Of a DNA stretch of 40,050 nt, positions 16,191 through 24,059 are shown in pieces. Source of the stretch: Candidatus Heimdallarchaeota archaeon (GTDB taxonomy: Archaea > Asgardarchaeota > Heimdallarchaeia > Heimdallarchaeales > Kariarchaeaceae). The position numbers and the translations under genes were made by a program. Below the pieces are notes generated by a model. It saw only the letters and a program-made list of their open reading frames with translations, searched no databases and was not told the origin of the DNA. The DNA lies in NCBI GenBank assembly GCA_015522385.1, contig WAMJ01000280.1:1-40050 (forward strand), written 5' to 3'. Each line of letters begins with the position of its first letter. Position 1 is the first letter of the stretch.

Positions 16191-16973
16191 CTATCTTAGC
16201 TCCTCGTTGAGCTCTTTTATCGACGAGAGAATGCGTGCGAAGGCGTGATCCTCTGAGAACTTCGGGGGATTGAGGAGTGCAATCCTCTCGAAGATCGCGT
16301 TCTTGACATCCTCACCGTCGGGAAGACCGACAAGCGTCTCCTCCGCCCCACCCTTCATGTTAGTTCCAGCGGTGTAGACCTTCACAGTCGACATCCCGAA
16401 CAGACGATCAAAGGGTCCTTGAACGAGCTCAATGTTTGTGATTGTCCTGTAGGGAACGATCTTCTCAGTCAATGTGATGATCCCCTTGTGCACGATGATC
16501 TCCGCCTCGTCCATCTGGTAGGTAATCCGGTTACAGTACTTGACCAGAAATACCGCGGCGAACAGATATGACAGGACGATGGGGAGTAAGAGCAAGGGTG
16601 ATATAAAGACCAGTCCAACAAAGGGAAGGAAGAGGATTGTTGTGAACAGAATGTACTTTGCCTTGAGTTCCCTCATGGGGTAGAACGGCTCTATTACAAC
16701 CGCGGGTTTCTCGTTATCGAAATCCTCCTCCTCAAATAATCTGTTGAGCCACGAGATGACTTTTCTTCCGTGTTCACTGAGCACATACCCCCCATCGGTC
16801 TTACTGACCAGATCCCCCAGTATCCGTAAGTGGTAGTTGAGCTTCCCCGTCGAGCCCTCCGTGAGGTCTAGAAGGTCACTGTATATCACTGGGTGCTCAA
16901 TGTTTAACCGGTAGATAATCTCTAACCTCACCTCGTGCTGTATTGCCTTGAAGAGTTGGGGTCTGGAGGTCAT
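16191..16973 (-). CDS. Winged-helix domain fused to membrane PH-like (bPH2/YdbS-type) protein
   Basis: A 260-residue fusion. Residues 1-75 look like an ArsR-type winged helix of the archaeal transcription factor class: EVRLEIIYRLN, then STGKLNYHLRIL as the recognition region. Residues about 105-148 hold two membrane helices. Residues 150-235 match the bacterial PH domain type 2, with VPYRTITNIELVQGPFDRLF and VKVYTAGTN. A short C-terminal helix follows. The neighbouring gene encodes a second PH protein of the same type without the winged helix. A DNA-binding domain attached to a membrane PH domain suggests membrane-tethered regulation, but the winged helix may also have become a protein-binding module. 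The start ATG has an A/T element about 25 bases upstream. Confidence 0.8.
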   Translation of the reverse strand: MTSRPQLFKAIQHEVRLEIIYRLNIEHPVIYSDLLDLTEGSTGKLNYHLRILGDLVSKTDGGYVLSEHGRKVISWLNRLFEEEDFDNEKPAVVIEPFYPMRELKAKYILFTTILFLPFVGLVFISPLLLLPIVLSYLFAAVFLVKYCNRITYQMDEAEIIVHKGIITLTEKIVPYRTITNIELVQGPFDRLFGMSTVKVYTAGTNMKGGAEETLVGLPDGEDVKNAIFERIALLNPPKFSEDHAFARILSSIKELNEELR

Positions 16974-17034
16974 ATGTCAGTGTCACGTTACATTGTAATA
17001 TCCTTAGTGGAGATGGTGTGGATAAAACAACATC

Positions 17035-17655
17035 TCAGTGTAGTCTCTCCTTCAGGAGCAGCTTAAGATCCCTGAGTTCAGCGAGTATGGCCGTAACAGG
17101 ATCAGTGTCATGAGAGGTCCCAGGAGAACCAGATACTCCCCTCACCATCGAGATGATGTGGTTCTGGAGGGGAAGTAAATACTCGTTGGGAATGCCATCT
17201 ATGGTCTCCTCTGGTCCCCCCTTGTTCGGGTTGCTGTTCCCTGCAGTCTGAATCTCGATGGTCCCGATCCCGAAGAACCTATCGAAAATTCCTCTCTTGA
17301 TCTCCATGTTGGTGATTGTTCTATAGGGAACGACCTTTCTGGTCTTAGTGATAATTCCACGGAATACATGGATCTCGTTCTCCACTACCTCATAACGGAT
17401 GGTCGGGTAGTACAGGAATATGAAGGGGATGACCACGACCACGAGCACCACAAGGGTGATACCCGATAGCCAGAGAGTCCCAATTAGTAACTCCGTAGGA
17501 AACGTCTCGTCGAAGTAGTTGATTACCCCGAAGAAGCCGTTGATCAGTACTGATACTGAAAACCAGAGAGAGAGCCCCCAAGTGACGTACTTGGTTCTCA
17601 GTCTGGTGTCCGGTGTGAAATTTCTGCTGTATTGTGCTATGTCCACGTCTTTCAC
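17035..17655 (-). CDS. Membrane PH-like (bPH2/YdbS-type) protein
   Basis: A 206-residue protein with two membrane helices (about 26-45 and 55-80) followed by a type 2 bacterial PH domain: VPYRTITNMEIKRGIFDRFF and IEIQTAGNS are nearly the same as in the downstream winged-helix fusion. The C-terminal tail is predicted helical (ILAELRDLKLLLKERL). The start is taken as GTG 17655. Family members in bacteria (YdbS/YdbT) sit in the membrane and have no agreed biochemical role. The two paralogues are 61 bases apart on the same strand and may form a hetero-oligomer. Confidence 0.8.
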   Translation of the reverse strand: MKDVDIAQYSRNFTPDTRLRTKYVTWGLSLWFSVSVLINGFFGVINYFDETFPTELLIGTLWLSGITLVVLVVVVIPFIFLYYPTIRYEVVENEIHVFRGIITKTRKVVPYRTITNMEIKRGIFDRFFGIGTIEIQTAGNSNPNKGGPEETIDGIPNEYLLPLQNHIISMVRGVSGSPGTSHDTDPVTAILAELRDLKLLLKERLH

Positions 17656-17779
17656 CTATATTGTACATGTTTTCGGATTTGAATATACTTATTTGAAAAA
17701 ATCCCTTGTCACGCTCTGACAAATTAATTTATCAAATATAAAGGAGTATGACACGGAGTGGCCCATGGATTTGAGTTGA

Positions 17780-18760
17780 TCAGCCGAAGAAGCCCTGTGC
17801 CTCACCGTGAGATCGAAAATCCATGTTGCAAATTCTCTCGACATAGTCGGGATCGGGAGAATCGTGTCTTTCCTCGTCCTTTCCAAGGGTGATATAGACT
17901 GCATCGTCCTCGTACCCTACTCCCCATCCAACAAGATCACTCCAGCTCAACCTGAATGATACCTCATCACACAAGGGATCTACCCCCTCTGCTACCATCT
18001 CACCTCTCGACTCCGTGATCTTCTCCTCTTCCTCGGAGGCATTTGCAAGTGTGTCCAAGAGGTTGGCCTCAACGAAGCGGTCCCGTAGTGCACTCCACTT
18101 ATCCGGGTCATCGAAGCACTCGACGCTCGTGGGCTGCCCCCCCTCGAGAACCACCACACCCCTCTGTCCCTCTACCGTGAATGCAGGAAGGATCCTCTCC
18201 CTGATTCGGTTGATCTCATCCCTCCTGCCCTCCATTATCCTCTCCTCTACCTCGACAAGGTTCTGAGTAGGAGCCATATTATCGTGAACGTCATATGTCT
18301 CCATGATATGGCTGATAGATCGCCACGTCGCAGACTGTGTAGCACGTCGTCTTGAGTAAGATTGCTTGGTCCTGCGGGAGACCATCCTACCCCTCATCTC
18401 GAACTTTGACGTGGAGTTACCATAGGCCCACCTGCCCTGCTCGACGCAGTTGACGGCAATAATGTGCCTTCCGGGTCTGTCAACGATGAAGGGACGGGTA
18501 ACTGTCCTCGTCTGCCTACCACCCTCTATGACCAGACCTGAGATCACCAACCTCGCACCCCTGTTCTTAATGTCCACATAGACGCGGTTCACGTCCTCGT
18601 TTTCCAACTCGCTGATTGTGACTCCCGCAGTCTCATCGACCACGACATCCACCTCTCCTATTCTCTCAAGTTTTCCAGTAATGGGAACAAAGCGAGTGGA
18701 TCCAACCACAACCGATTTCTCCCATTCCAATCCCTGCACGAGTGCATTGAAATCGATCAT
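17780..18760 (-). CDS. ARPP-1/DUF6569-like protein
   Basis: About 326 residues. The central segment matches, from memory, the ARPP-1 (DUF6569) domain: short strand-rich N-terminus, VNRVYVDIKNRGARLVISGL, then RHIIAVNCVEQGRWAYG, whose Cys-Val-Glu-Gln-x-Arg-Trp core is the family hallmark, followed by a basic helical stretch of about 50 residues. The C-terminal third is acidic and unlike anything I recognise. I take ATG 18760 as the start because a TATA element (18782-18789) lies 25 bases before it. The longer frame from 18850 would run through that promoter and into the deacetylase gene. ARPP-1 was proposed by others to act in prokaryotic conflict systems, with no established activity. The neighbours here are a deacetylase and a hydrolase. 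Confidence 0.65.
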   Translation of the reverse strand: MIDFNALVQGLEWEKSVVVGSTRFVPITGKLERIGEVDVVVDETAGVTISELENEDVNRVYVDIKNRGARLVISGLVIEGGRQTRTVTRPFIVDRPGRHIIAVNCVEQGRWAYGNSTSKFEMRGRMVSRRTKQSYSRRRATQSATWRSISHIMETYDVHDNMAPTQNLVEVEERIMEGRRDEINRIRERILPAFTVEGQRGVVVLEGGQPTSVECFDDPDKWSALRDRFVEANLLDTLANASEEEEKITESRGEMVAEGVDPLCDEVSFRLSWSDLVGWGVGYEDDAVYITLGKDEERHDSPDPDYVERICNMDFRSHGEAQGFFG

Positions 18761-18781
18761 GGACCAAATCTGAAAAAGAGA

Positions 18782-18789
18782 GTTATAAA
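18782..18789 (-). promoter_or_regulatory. TATA element of the ARPP-1-like gene
   Basis: Reads tttataac on the minus strand, centred about 25 bases before ATG 18760. It decides that start against the upstream in-frame ATG at 18850. Confidence 0.55.
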
Positions 18790-18800
18790 CATATCCGATT

Positions 18801-19406
18801 TCAGGACATGACGAAGAAGTGCTCGCTCCCCCCAATTTCTGGAACCTCATCTAAGATCCTCGACTGGCTCTTAAACTCCGAAAGAGCCATGAGTTTCCTC
18901 GCACGATCTACCTCCCTGACCTCCGACCGATGAGCTAGCTGGTTCCACACTTCGTACTGCATCACCCTCACGACCGAGTGGGTCTCTCCAAGATCGGGGA
19001 GGATGGGGGAGGAGGCCTGACGGATGGCCACGAGAGCTGCACGGTGGGTGGACTTGTGATCGGGGTGGAAGTCCAGCTCGTTAGGGATCAGGATCAGTTC
19101 AGGCCGAACCTGTCTAATGATCCGAATGAAATGGTAATATAGTCCGCCCCTGCCGTCAGGAGTGGTGAAGCACTCGTAGGGATTCAGACACATGTCTGGG
19201 AAATCAAGCCTCATGACCTCTGCGTCGTAGACGGAGTATGCCCGTTCTGCCTCCTCCCTCCTAATATCGATAATTTCCTCCCTCTGAGCAAGGTCAGTGT
19301 ACCCCAGGGAGCCATCGGTCACGATGACCACAGTACCACCCTCCAGAAATGCGGAGCACCCAATAATCCCATCGTCATCATGCGGGCTGAATATCAGTGT
19401 TCTCAC
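18801..19406 (-). CDS. PIG-L/LmbE family deacetylase
   Basis: A 201-residue protein of the PIG-L (N-acetylglucosaminyl deacetylase) family. It has the zinc and catalytic motif at residues 8-12 (PHDDD, the family's P-H-x-D-D), and the second zinc motif HPDHKSTHRAA at 114-124. The usual partners of this fold are GlcNAc-linked lipids or thiol conjugates (MshB, BshB), or antibiotic precursors. There is no signal peptide, so it acts in the cytosol. It starts with GTG 19406, with a TATA element (19428-19435) about 25 bases upstream. The real ARPP-1-like start lies just beyond this gene's stop, so both could be on one transcript as well as on separate ones. The substrate is not determined. Confidence 0.9.
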   Translation of the reverse strand: MRTLIFSPHDDDGIIGCSAFLEGGTVVIVTDGSLGYTDLAQREEIIDIRREEAERAYSVYDAEVMRLDFPDMCLNPYECFTTPDGRGGLYYHFIRIIRQVRPELILIPNELDFHPDHKSTHRAALVAIRQASSPILPDLGETHSVVRVMQYEVWNQLAHRSEVREVDRARKLMALSEFKSQSRILDEVPEIGGSEHFFVMS

Positions 19407-19427
19407 AGTGTGAAGTGTCCCCAGTGG

Positions 19428-19435
19428 TATTTAAG
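19428..19435 (-). promoter_or_regulatory. TATA element of the PIG-L deacetylase gene
   Basis: Reads cttaaata on the minus strand, about 25 bases before the GTG at 19406. It fits a leaderless transcript and overlaps the stop region separating this gene from the hydrolase gene. Confidence 0.55.
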
Positions 19436-19439
19436 GGTA

Positions 19440-20084
19440 CTACCCGGTGAGCTCAGCCATCATAAGCTCGAAGAGCCCAGGGTAGACAAGCTCGGGAGCG
19501 TGTGTGGGTTGTTTGTCCTGAGGAACGGTTTTGGATGCATCGGGATGCTCACCCGCAGTAAAGAGCCTTACCTGTGGTGCCACCTCCTTGATGTAGTCAT
19601 AACCCGAGACGGAGACTGCAGGATCCTTCGTGTCCCAGATCACCGAGACCGGTTTCTTCCAGTCTTTCAGCCACTCCTTGGCCCGCTCCCTTGCTGCGGG
19701 GGCGATCAGCCCGATGAAGTCCAGTTTCTCCCCGAGAGGTCCCGAGACGAGGTACTGTGTGATGGCTCCGCCAAGGCTTCTTCCGACCATCCCATATCTG
19801 CGATCGGGGTACTGCCCAATGATGTTCTCCACAAGCTCGCGAATGCCCTCTGCCTTCTCCATAAAGTCCGCTCTCTGCCCGTTGTACTCTGTCTTACCGT
19901 GTCCGTAAGAGTCGATTCTAACGGGTGTGCAGTACCTCTCCATGATCGGTAGGATGTCGTTCCAGAACTCGGTGTGCTGACTACTTGGACTTGCACCATG
20001 TACGAAGAAAATTATCGGTTTATCACCTAATTCTCCAATCTTGTAGTGGATTCTGCCCTTGCTCGTCTCAAAGAAAATGCTCAT
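19440..20084 (-). CDS. Alpha/beta hydrolase
   Basis: A 214-residue alpha/beta-hydrolase fold protein. Strand three ends in FFVHGA (oxyanion hole), the nucleophile Ser103 lies in GRSLGG, the acid is Asp151 or Asp154 in IWDTKDP, and His180 in GEHPD completes the triad. I place the start at ATG 20084 because a TATA element at 20106-20113 is about 25 bases upstream; a GTG at 20105 would add seven residues and fall next to that element. It is cytosolic and short for the family, with a small cap region. It precedes the PIG-L deacetylase gene by about 34 bases on the same strand. Ester or amide substrate unknown. Confidence 0.88.
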   Translation of the reverse strand: MSIFFETSKGRIHYKIGELGDKPIIFFVHGASPSSQHTEFWNDILPIMERYCTPVRIDSYGHGKTEYNGQRADFMEKAEGIRELVENIIGQYPDRRYGMVGRSLGGAITQYLVSGPLGEKLDFIGLIAPAARERAKEWLKDWKKPVSVIWDTKDPAVSVSGYDYIKEVAPQVRLFTAGEHPDASKTVPQDKQPTHAPELVYPGLFELMMAELTG

Positions 20085-20105
20085 CAAAGCCCCCTCTTTC
20101 TCCAC

Positions 20106-20113
20106 CTTATATC
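20106..20113 (-). promoter_or_regulatory. TATA element of the hydrolase gene
   Basis: Reads gatataag on the minus strand, centred about 25 bases before ATG 20084. It decides that start codon. Confidence 0.55.
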
Positions 20114-20127
20114 TCTTTGCAACCTCC

Positions 20128-20316
20128 CTATTTGATGATGGAATTGAGGTAGTTACCCCAGTCTATTGAATCTTCATTTCTTTCCACATCGCTCCCTACT
20201 CCTGTCACATTAAACCACCATCTAAGGTCTGTGAACACCAAGATGTAAACAAGCGCAATGGCAAGCATAAGAAAGAATGCCTGTTTCGCAAATCTCTGTT
20301 GACTGAAAGATGTCAT
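20128..20316 (-). CDS. Short single-pass membrane protein
   Basis: The frame is open from 20412, but the best start is ATG 20316, giving 62 residues. A basic N-terminus (SFSQQRFAKQ) is followed by one membrane helix (FFLMLAIALVYILVF) and a short acidic tail. The positive-inside rule puts the N-terminus in the cytosol and the tail outside. I do not recognise it. It is short, so coding status is likely but not certain. A weak A/T element lies upstream. Confidence 0.5.
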   Translation of the reverse strand: MTSFSQQRFAKQAFFLMLAIALVYILVFTDLRWWFNVTGVGSDVERNEDSIDWGNYLNSIIK

Positions 20317-20560
20317 GAGTAAATATCCACGGAGAAGTAGATAAGAAGAGGTATGTGTGGTTTTCAATGTATACGCTGTGTACAGGGGGTGTAATTCAAT
20401 ACTGACGACCAAATTGTGAAATTAATAGAAATATCAAGATAATTGGTGACGACAGGGTACTCAGGTTATACAATAATCACATCCCAAGGACATATGTAGT
20501 GAGAAAAGATGATGAAAGTAATGCGATACATTTATTAGTCATTTCCAATATTTAGACGTA

Positions 20561-21007
20561 ATGAAAAAGCTGATCTTGGCAATTTTCCTTCTTGCGCTGA
20601 TCACCACAAGCGCCTACTCTCCAGAGACAGGCGCAGAGGTGGATGACGTGATAATTGTGGACTATAAGATGACAAAGGAAAATGGTGATTTGGTCGATCA
20701 GGCATCGAATGCACAATTCACCCTCTCCTACAATAAGCTGGTTGAGGGCTTTGTCGACGGGGTTCTTGGAATGAAGATCAATGAGAAGAAGGAGTTTACA
20801 ATCCCCCCAGAAAGAGGCTATACAACAGGTGAACTCGCAGGGATAGCCCTTAATGTTGAGGTGACATTGCTGGATGTTGTTGGGTACACAGCACCAAGTT
20901 CTGGTGAATCCTCTAACACCCCTACACTCCCAGTTGGTAACAACGGAATCATTCTTATCTCCTTCCTCGGGATAATAATTCTTCCATTACTGAGAAGAAA
21001 GAGATGA
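20561..21007 (+). CDS. Extracytoplasmic FKBP-type peptidyl-prolyl isomerase with membrane anchor
   Basis: A 148-residue protein. Residues 1-18 are a signal peptide. Residues about 25-110 fit the FKBP core: DDVIIVDYKMTKENGDLVD, then FTLSYNKLVEGFVDGVLGM and KKEFTIPPERGY, with the family's Gly-Met-x-x-x-x-K-x-F segment. The insert-in-flap typical of SlyD is shortened or absent. A Ser/Pro-rich linker leads to a C-terminal membrane helix ending LLRRKR. It probably helps fold secreted proteins at the outer face of the membrane. FKBPs in archaea are mostly cytosolic, so the surface-anchored form is notable. An A/T element (acatttatta) precedes ATG 20561 at about the usual distance. Confidence 0.85.
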   Translation: MKKLILAIFLLALITTSAYSPETGAEVDDVIIVDYKMTKENGDLVDQASNAQFTLSYNKLVEGFVDGVLGMKINEKKEFTIPPERGYTTGELAGIALNVEVTLLDVVGYTAPSSGESSNTPTLPVGNNGIILISFLGIIILPLLRRKR

Positions 21008-21061
21008 AAAATCTATCCGTGAACCAACAATCATTTCAAGGTGTATAAGATACATAGCCTA

Positions 21062-21865
21062 ATGAGGGTAACAAGAATTATTTTATTCCTTTCATTCGTT
21101 TGGATGTTCTCTTTACAGGTATCGGCTCAGCAGTACTCGCAATTAGAGATTACCGACAATAACTCTCAGGTTAGCCTATTTATAAAACTCCCAAGTTTGA
21201 CTCAGGTTGATGAAAGTATCTCACTAACAGTTGGACTAGAGCTAGTCTCTCTTGGGGACAGTGTTAATGACATTCATGATGTCGTCATTGATCTCAAGAT
21301 TGAGTCCGTAGGGTACCTTGAGGTTGGACAGGTTTCCTTCTTGGACAGGTCGACAGACTCTCTCACTGTAGAAGGAGACATCGTCGCTTCCACCTATAGG
21401 TTCACAATGAATTTAGCTACTGAGGGAAAATATACCATAAGTGCAAAGGTCACTCTAAGGGAGGACATTTCATTTGCATCAGACCCAGAATATAAGTCTT
21501 CGTGGAAAACTCTGACAACAGTATCATACTTCCCACAAGGTATATCAACTAGTGGTCTTGGTAACTCTGAGAGCGATAGTGTAACTAGCATTTCTGAAGC
21601 CGAAGTACCCGATTCCAACATCACAGGGGGGTTCATTGTAATAGGACTAGGAGCCATGGTTATACTCGTGTCTATCGGTGTGCTTTACCTCAGTAGAAGC
21701 AATTCTAAAAAGGAAATAATGGTCTACAATAACAGTCAGAATGCTCAAAACATGAAAAAATCAGTAACATCTGCGGAGTCATCCATACTTACGTGCTCTC
21801 ACTGTGGAACAAAGTATGATATTGACGACTCATTCTGCGCAAACTGTGGTTCCAGATTACGGTAG
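21062..21865 (+). CDS. Membrane protein with extracytoplasmic beta domain and C-terminal zinc ribbon
   Basis: About 267 residues. An N-terminal signal peptide (IILFLSFVWMFSL, ending in VSAQQ) is followed by about 170 residues of strand-rich extracytoplasmic sequence, probably immunoglobulin-like. A membrane helix (FIVIGLGAMVILVSIGVLYL) and a cytosolic tail follow. The tail ends in a zinc ribbon, with Cys pairs in LTCSHCGTKYD and FCANCGSRLR. I chose ATG 21062 because it begins directly before the signal peptide; an in-frame GTG at 21041 would add seven residues. The topology fits a surface sensor or adaptor with a small metal-binding protein-interaction module inside. The function is unknown. 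Confidence 0.72.
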   Translation: MRVTRIILFLSFVWMFSLQVSAQQYSQLEITDNNSQVSLFIKLPSLTQVDESISLTVGLELVSLGDSVNDIHDVVIDLKIESVGYLEVGQVSFLDRSTDSLTVEGDIVASTYRFTMNLATEGKYTISAKVTLREDISFASDPEYKSSWKTLTTVSYFPQGISTSGLGNSESDSVTSISEAEVPDSNITGGFIVIGLGAMVILVSIGVLYLSRSNSKKEIMVYNNSQNAQNMKKSVTSAESSILTCSHCGTKYDIDDSFCANCGSRLR

Positions 21866-22211
21866 GTCTCTATGAGAGAATCCTCGACTTGTTACTTGTA
21901 ACTATGGAAAGTCACAACTTCCTTCTTAGATGGCTTCCCTAAGTGATGTGATTCGAGAGTCTGGAGATTACAGCGAGACGATTATGTCTCACGTGCGTAC
22001 ATTATAGTTTTCCTCTATCATCTCTTAATTATGTCCAAAATGACCTCACTCATAATTTCTTGGAGGTACCTCTGAAAGCTTTGGGTCTTTGTGGTTTTGA
22101 ATTGTTCTTTTTACATAATATCATCGATGGCATATATCAGAGTTATTAGAATGATTTAGACATGGTCTCCCCCTTCCTGATCTATACTGGAGAGTCGAGA
22201 TCAGCCATAAA
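21866..22211. other. Intergenic region between convergent genes
   Basis: A gap of about 345 bases between the zinc-ribbon gene and the MFS gene, which converge. It contains T-rich runs that could end transcription from either side (for example near 22111-22116) and no open frame, tRNA or strong hairpin that I could find. Confidence 0.5.
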
Positions 22212-23723
22212 CTACTTACCAACTGCTACTGCAGTGTTGACAGGACGATCCGTCGAGACAGACTTGAAGTACATCCAGAATACAGTTGTGGCGATGAAGT
22301 AGAGCACCGCAGCGATAAGGAAGGGGGTTGTGAAGTCGAACAGGCTCATGTAGTACGACCCGAGGAGGAAGCCCACAGCGGAGAACAACGCTGAACCTCC
22401 CTGTCTTATCGCCTCCATAGTCACCCTCTCCTCGTCGTTGACCATCTCCATCGAGAGCGCAGACTCTGTGGGGAAGGTCCCCACCATCAGGGCGACCCTT
22501 AGCAGGTAGAAGATCCCCGCTACGATGAGCAGGGGTGCAAGAGGGAGCAGGACGATGAAGAGGATAGATCCGTACCTTGATGCGACGAGCGTATTGACTT
22601 TCCCGAACCTCTCCGCAAGGATTGGGGAGATAAAGTTCCCAACTGCTACGAAAAGCGATCCGAGGGCGAAGATCACGGCGATCTGCGAGGGACTGGCCTC
22701 CCAGAAGACGAGGAAGAAGACGGAGAAGAAGCTGACGAAGAGCCCGGCACCCGTCCCGATGAAGATGGAGTTGAGCGTGAACACTCCGATGGTCTTCCAG
22801 TTGGTCACGTTCTTGAAGCTGAGCTTGGCGGAGGTCGAGTGCTTGGACTTGACACGCAGCGACGGATCCTCCTTCAGGAAGAAGGTGGGGACGAGGCTGA
22901 GAAGCCAGAGGAGGACGGAGACGAACAGCCCTACCTGCAGGACGACGATGGAGGCGGGGCCCGTGACGACCGTGGTCTGGTAGATGAGGAGGGCGATCGC
23001 AAGGGGCACGACCCCTCCAGCGAGGTTCCCGGACATCGAGGCAAGGGTGGACATCCCCTGGCTTACGGAGAAGAGGTGAACACGTTCCTTAGCAGAGCTC
23101 TGCTCGTAGATGAAGGGCCCCTCGGCGATGGAGTGAACGGACATGACAGCGCTCCTGAAGACCTGCATGCCCATGACGAACCACGGGTTCTGGAAGAAGA
23201 TGATGGCGAGGATGGTCATGGCCCCGATGAAGTCTCCCGATATGAAGCTCCACTTCTTCCCAAGCTTGTCGACGATCACGCCGGTGAAGGGTGACATTAT
23301 TCCCGTGACCATGGAGCCGAAGGCGAGGAGCAACCCGATGAAGAAGATGGGGTCCAGCTCGTACCCGAGTAGATCCACTCCCTCCCGGAAGACATAAAGC
23401 AGGTAGATGTTGTAGAGGATCGTCCTCACACCATAGGTGAGGGACATCCCTTGGATGTGGAGGATGTAAAGTCTGGCGTTCATCCCGAAGAGATTGACCT
23501 TGTCCATGTACGTCCGCGGTTCGTCCATCTCCACCTTGGGCTTGCGGATAAGCCAGACGGCCGATGCGATGATTGCGACGAAGATGAGTGCGCCGACGCC
23601 GACAAATACCCAAGAGAGATTGCCGAGCTCTGATCCAGTGTCCAGACTGGATCCGATATCCTCCCGGTGTGCGCTGACAGGGAGGGCAGTGAGGAGGAGG
23701 AGGAAGGCTGACCTGCGTTTCAT
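22212..23723 (-). CDS. MFS transporter with an extra N-terminal signal-like segment
   Basis: A 503-residue protein. From about residue 75 it is a 12-helix major facilitator: a first pair of helices, then the motif-A-like GVIVDKLGKKWSFISGD between helices 2 and 3, with a pseudo-repeat in the second half (ILAERFGKVNTLVASR). Ahead of this comes a signal-peptide-like start (KRRSAFLLLLTALPVSA), about 20 polar residues and one more membrane helix (WVFVGVGALIFVAIIASAVWLI), so the total is thirteen helices plus a probable cleaved leader. The gene is clearly more GC-rich than its flanks. A TATA element (23742-23749) sits about 25 bases before ATG 23723. The substrate is not predictable. Confidence 0.85.
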   Translation of the reverse strand: MKRRSAFLLLLTALPVSAHREDIGSSLDTGSELGNLSWVFVGVGALIFVAIIASAVWLIRKPKVEMDEPRTYMDKVNLFGMNARLYILHIQGMSLTYGVRTILYNIYLLYVFREGVDLLGYELDPIFFIGLLLAFGSMVTGIMSPFTGVIVDKLGKKWSFISGDFIGAMTILAIIFFQNPWFVMGMQVFRSAVMSVHSIAEGPFIYEQSSAKERVHLFSVSQGMSTLASMSGNLAGGVVPLAIALLIYQTTVVTGPASIVVLQVGLFVSVLLWLLSLVPTFFLKEDPSLRVKSKHSTSAKLSFKNVTNWKTIGVFTLNSIFIGTGAGLFVSFFSVFFLVFWEASPSQIAVIFALGSLFVAVGNFISPILAERFGKVNTLVASRYGSILFIVLLPLAPLLIVAGIFYLLRVALMVGTFPTESALSMEMVNDEERVTMEAIRQGGSALFSAVGFLLGSYYMSLFDFTTPFLIAAVLYFIATTVFWMYFKSVSTDRPVNTAVAVGK

Positions 23724-23741
23724 ATTTGTATACAGTTATGA

Positions 23742-23749
23742 TTATAAAA
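23742..23749 (-). promoter_or_regulatory. TATA element of the MFS gene
   Basis: Reads tttataat on the minus strand, about 25 bases before ATG 23723. A strong archaeal TATA match. Confidence 0.6.
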
Positions 23750-23868
23750 TAGGATTTCGGTTTCTATAATATACAAATTAGGTCTTGATTTTCCGTCTAG
23801 AAGTTGCAGAGTTTGAGAGCTAATGTAGGATGTTCTCAATAACGGTAAATGCAAATAACAATAGATTA

Positions 23869-23898
23869 TTCCAATTAGGATTGTTCCGATTAGGAATT
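23869..23898. repeat. Two tandem 15-bp repeats
   Basis: ttccaattaggattg is followed directly by ttccgattaggaatt. Each has a near-palindromic TCC-nATTn-GGA core. They lie between two divergent promoters and could be paired operator sites. This may also be chance in AT-rich DNA. Confidence 0.35.
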
Positions 23899-24059
23899 AT
23901 TCAACTATTTAATCGGGGAATGATGGTGCAGGGTCTTCTCACCAATAATAGAGAAAAACCTCGAATTTACCACCATAGCTACAATTCCCAGAACACTGCT
24001 TTCATCAGCACAATGAATATATTTATGCGAATATGCTGATACCTATGTAAGACGCTTTT

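Larger units (their letters stand above)
23724..24059. other. Divergent intergenic region with tandem near-palindromic repeats
   Basis: This AT-rich gap contains the MFS promoter and, further right, A/T elements that could serve the plus-strand membrane gene (for example near 24015). A 69-codon frame here has no family resemblance, and I do not call it. Two adjacent 15-base repeats at 23869-23898 are the only structure that stands out. Confidence 0.45.

Noticed and set aside
23089..23613. 174-codon frame on the minus strand inside the MFS gene
   Set aside because: It is another frame of the clear MFS transporter, with His/Arg-rich composition typical of a shadow frame.
23830..24039. 69-codon plus-strand ORF in the MFS/membrane gene gap
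   Set aside because: No family resemblance, odd composition, and it runs through tandem repeats and promoter-like DNA.
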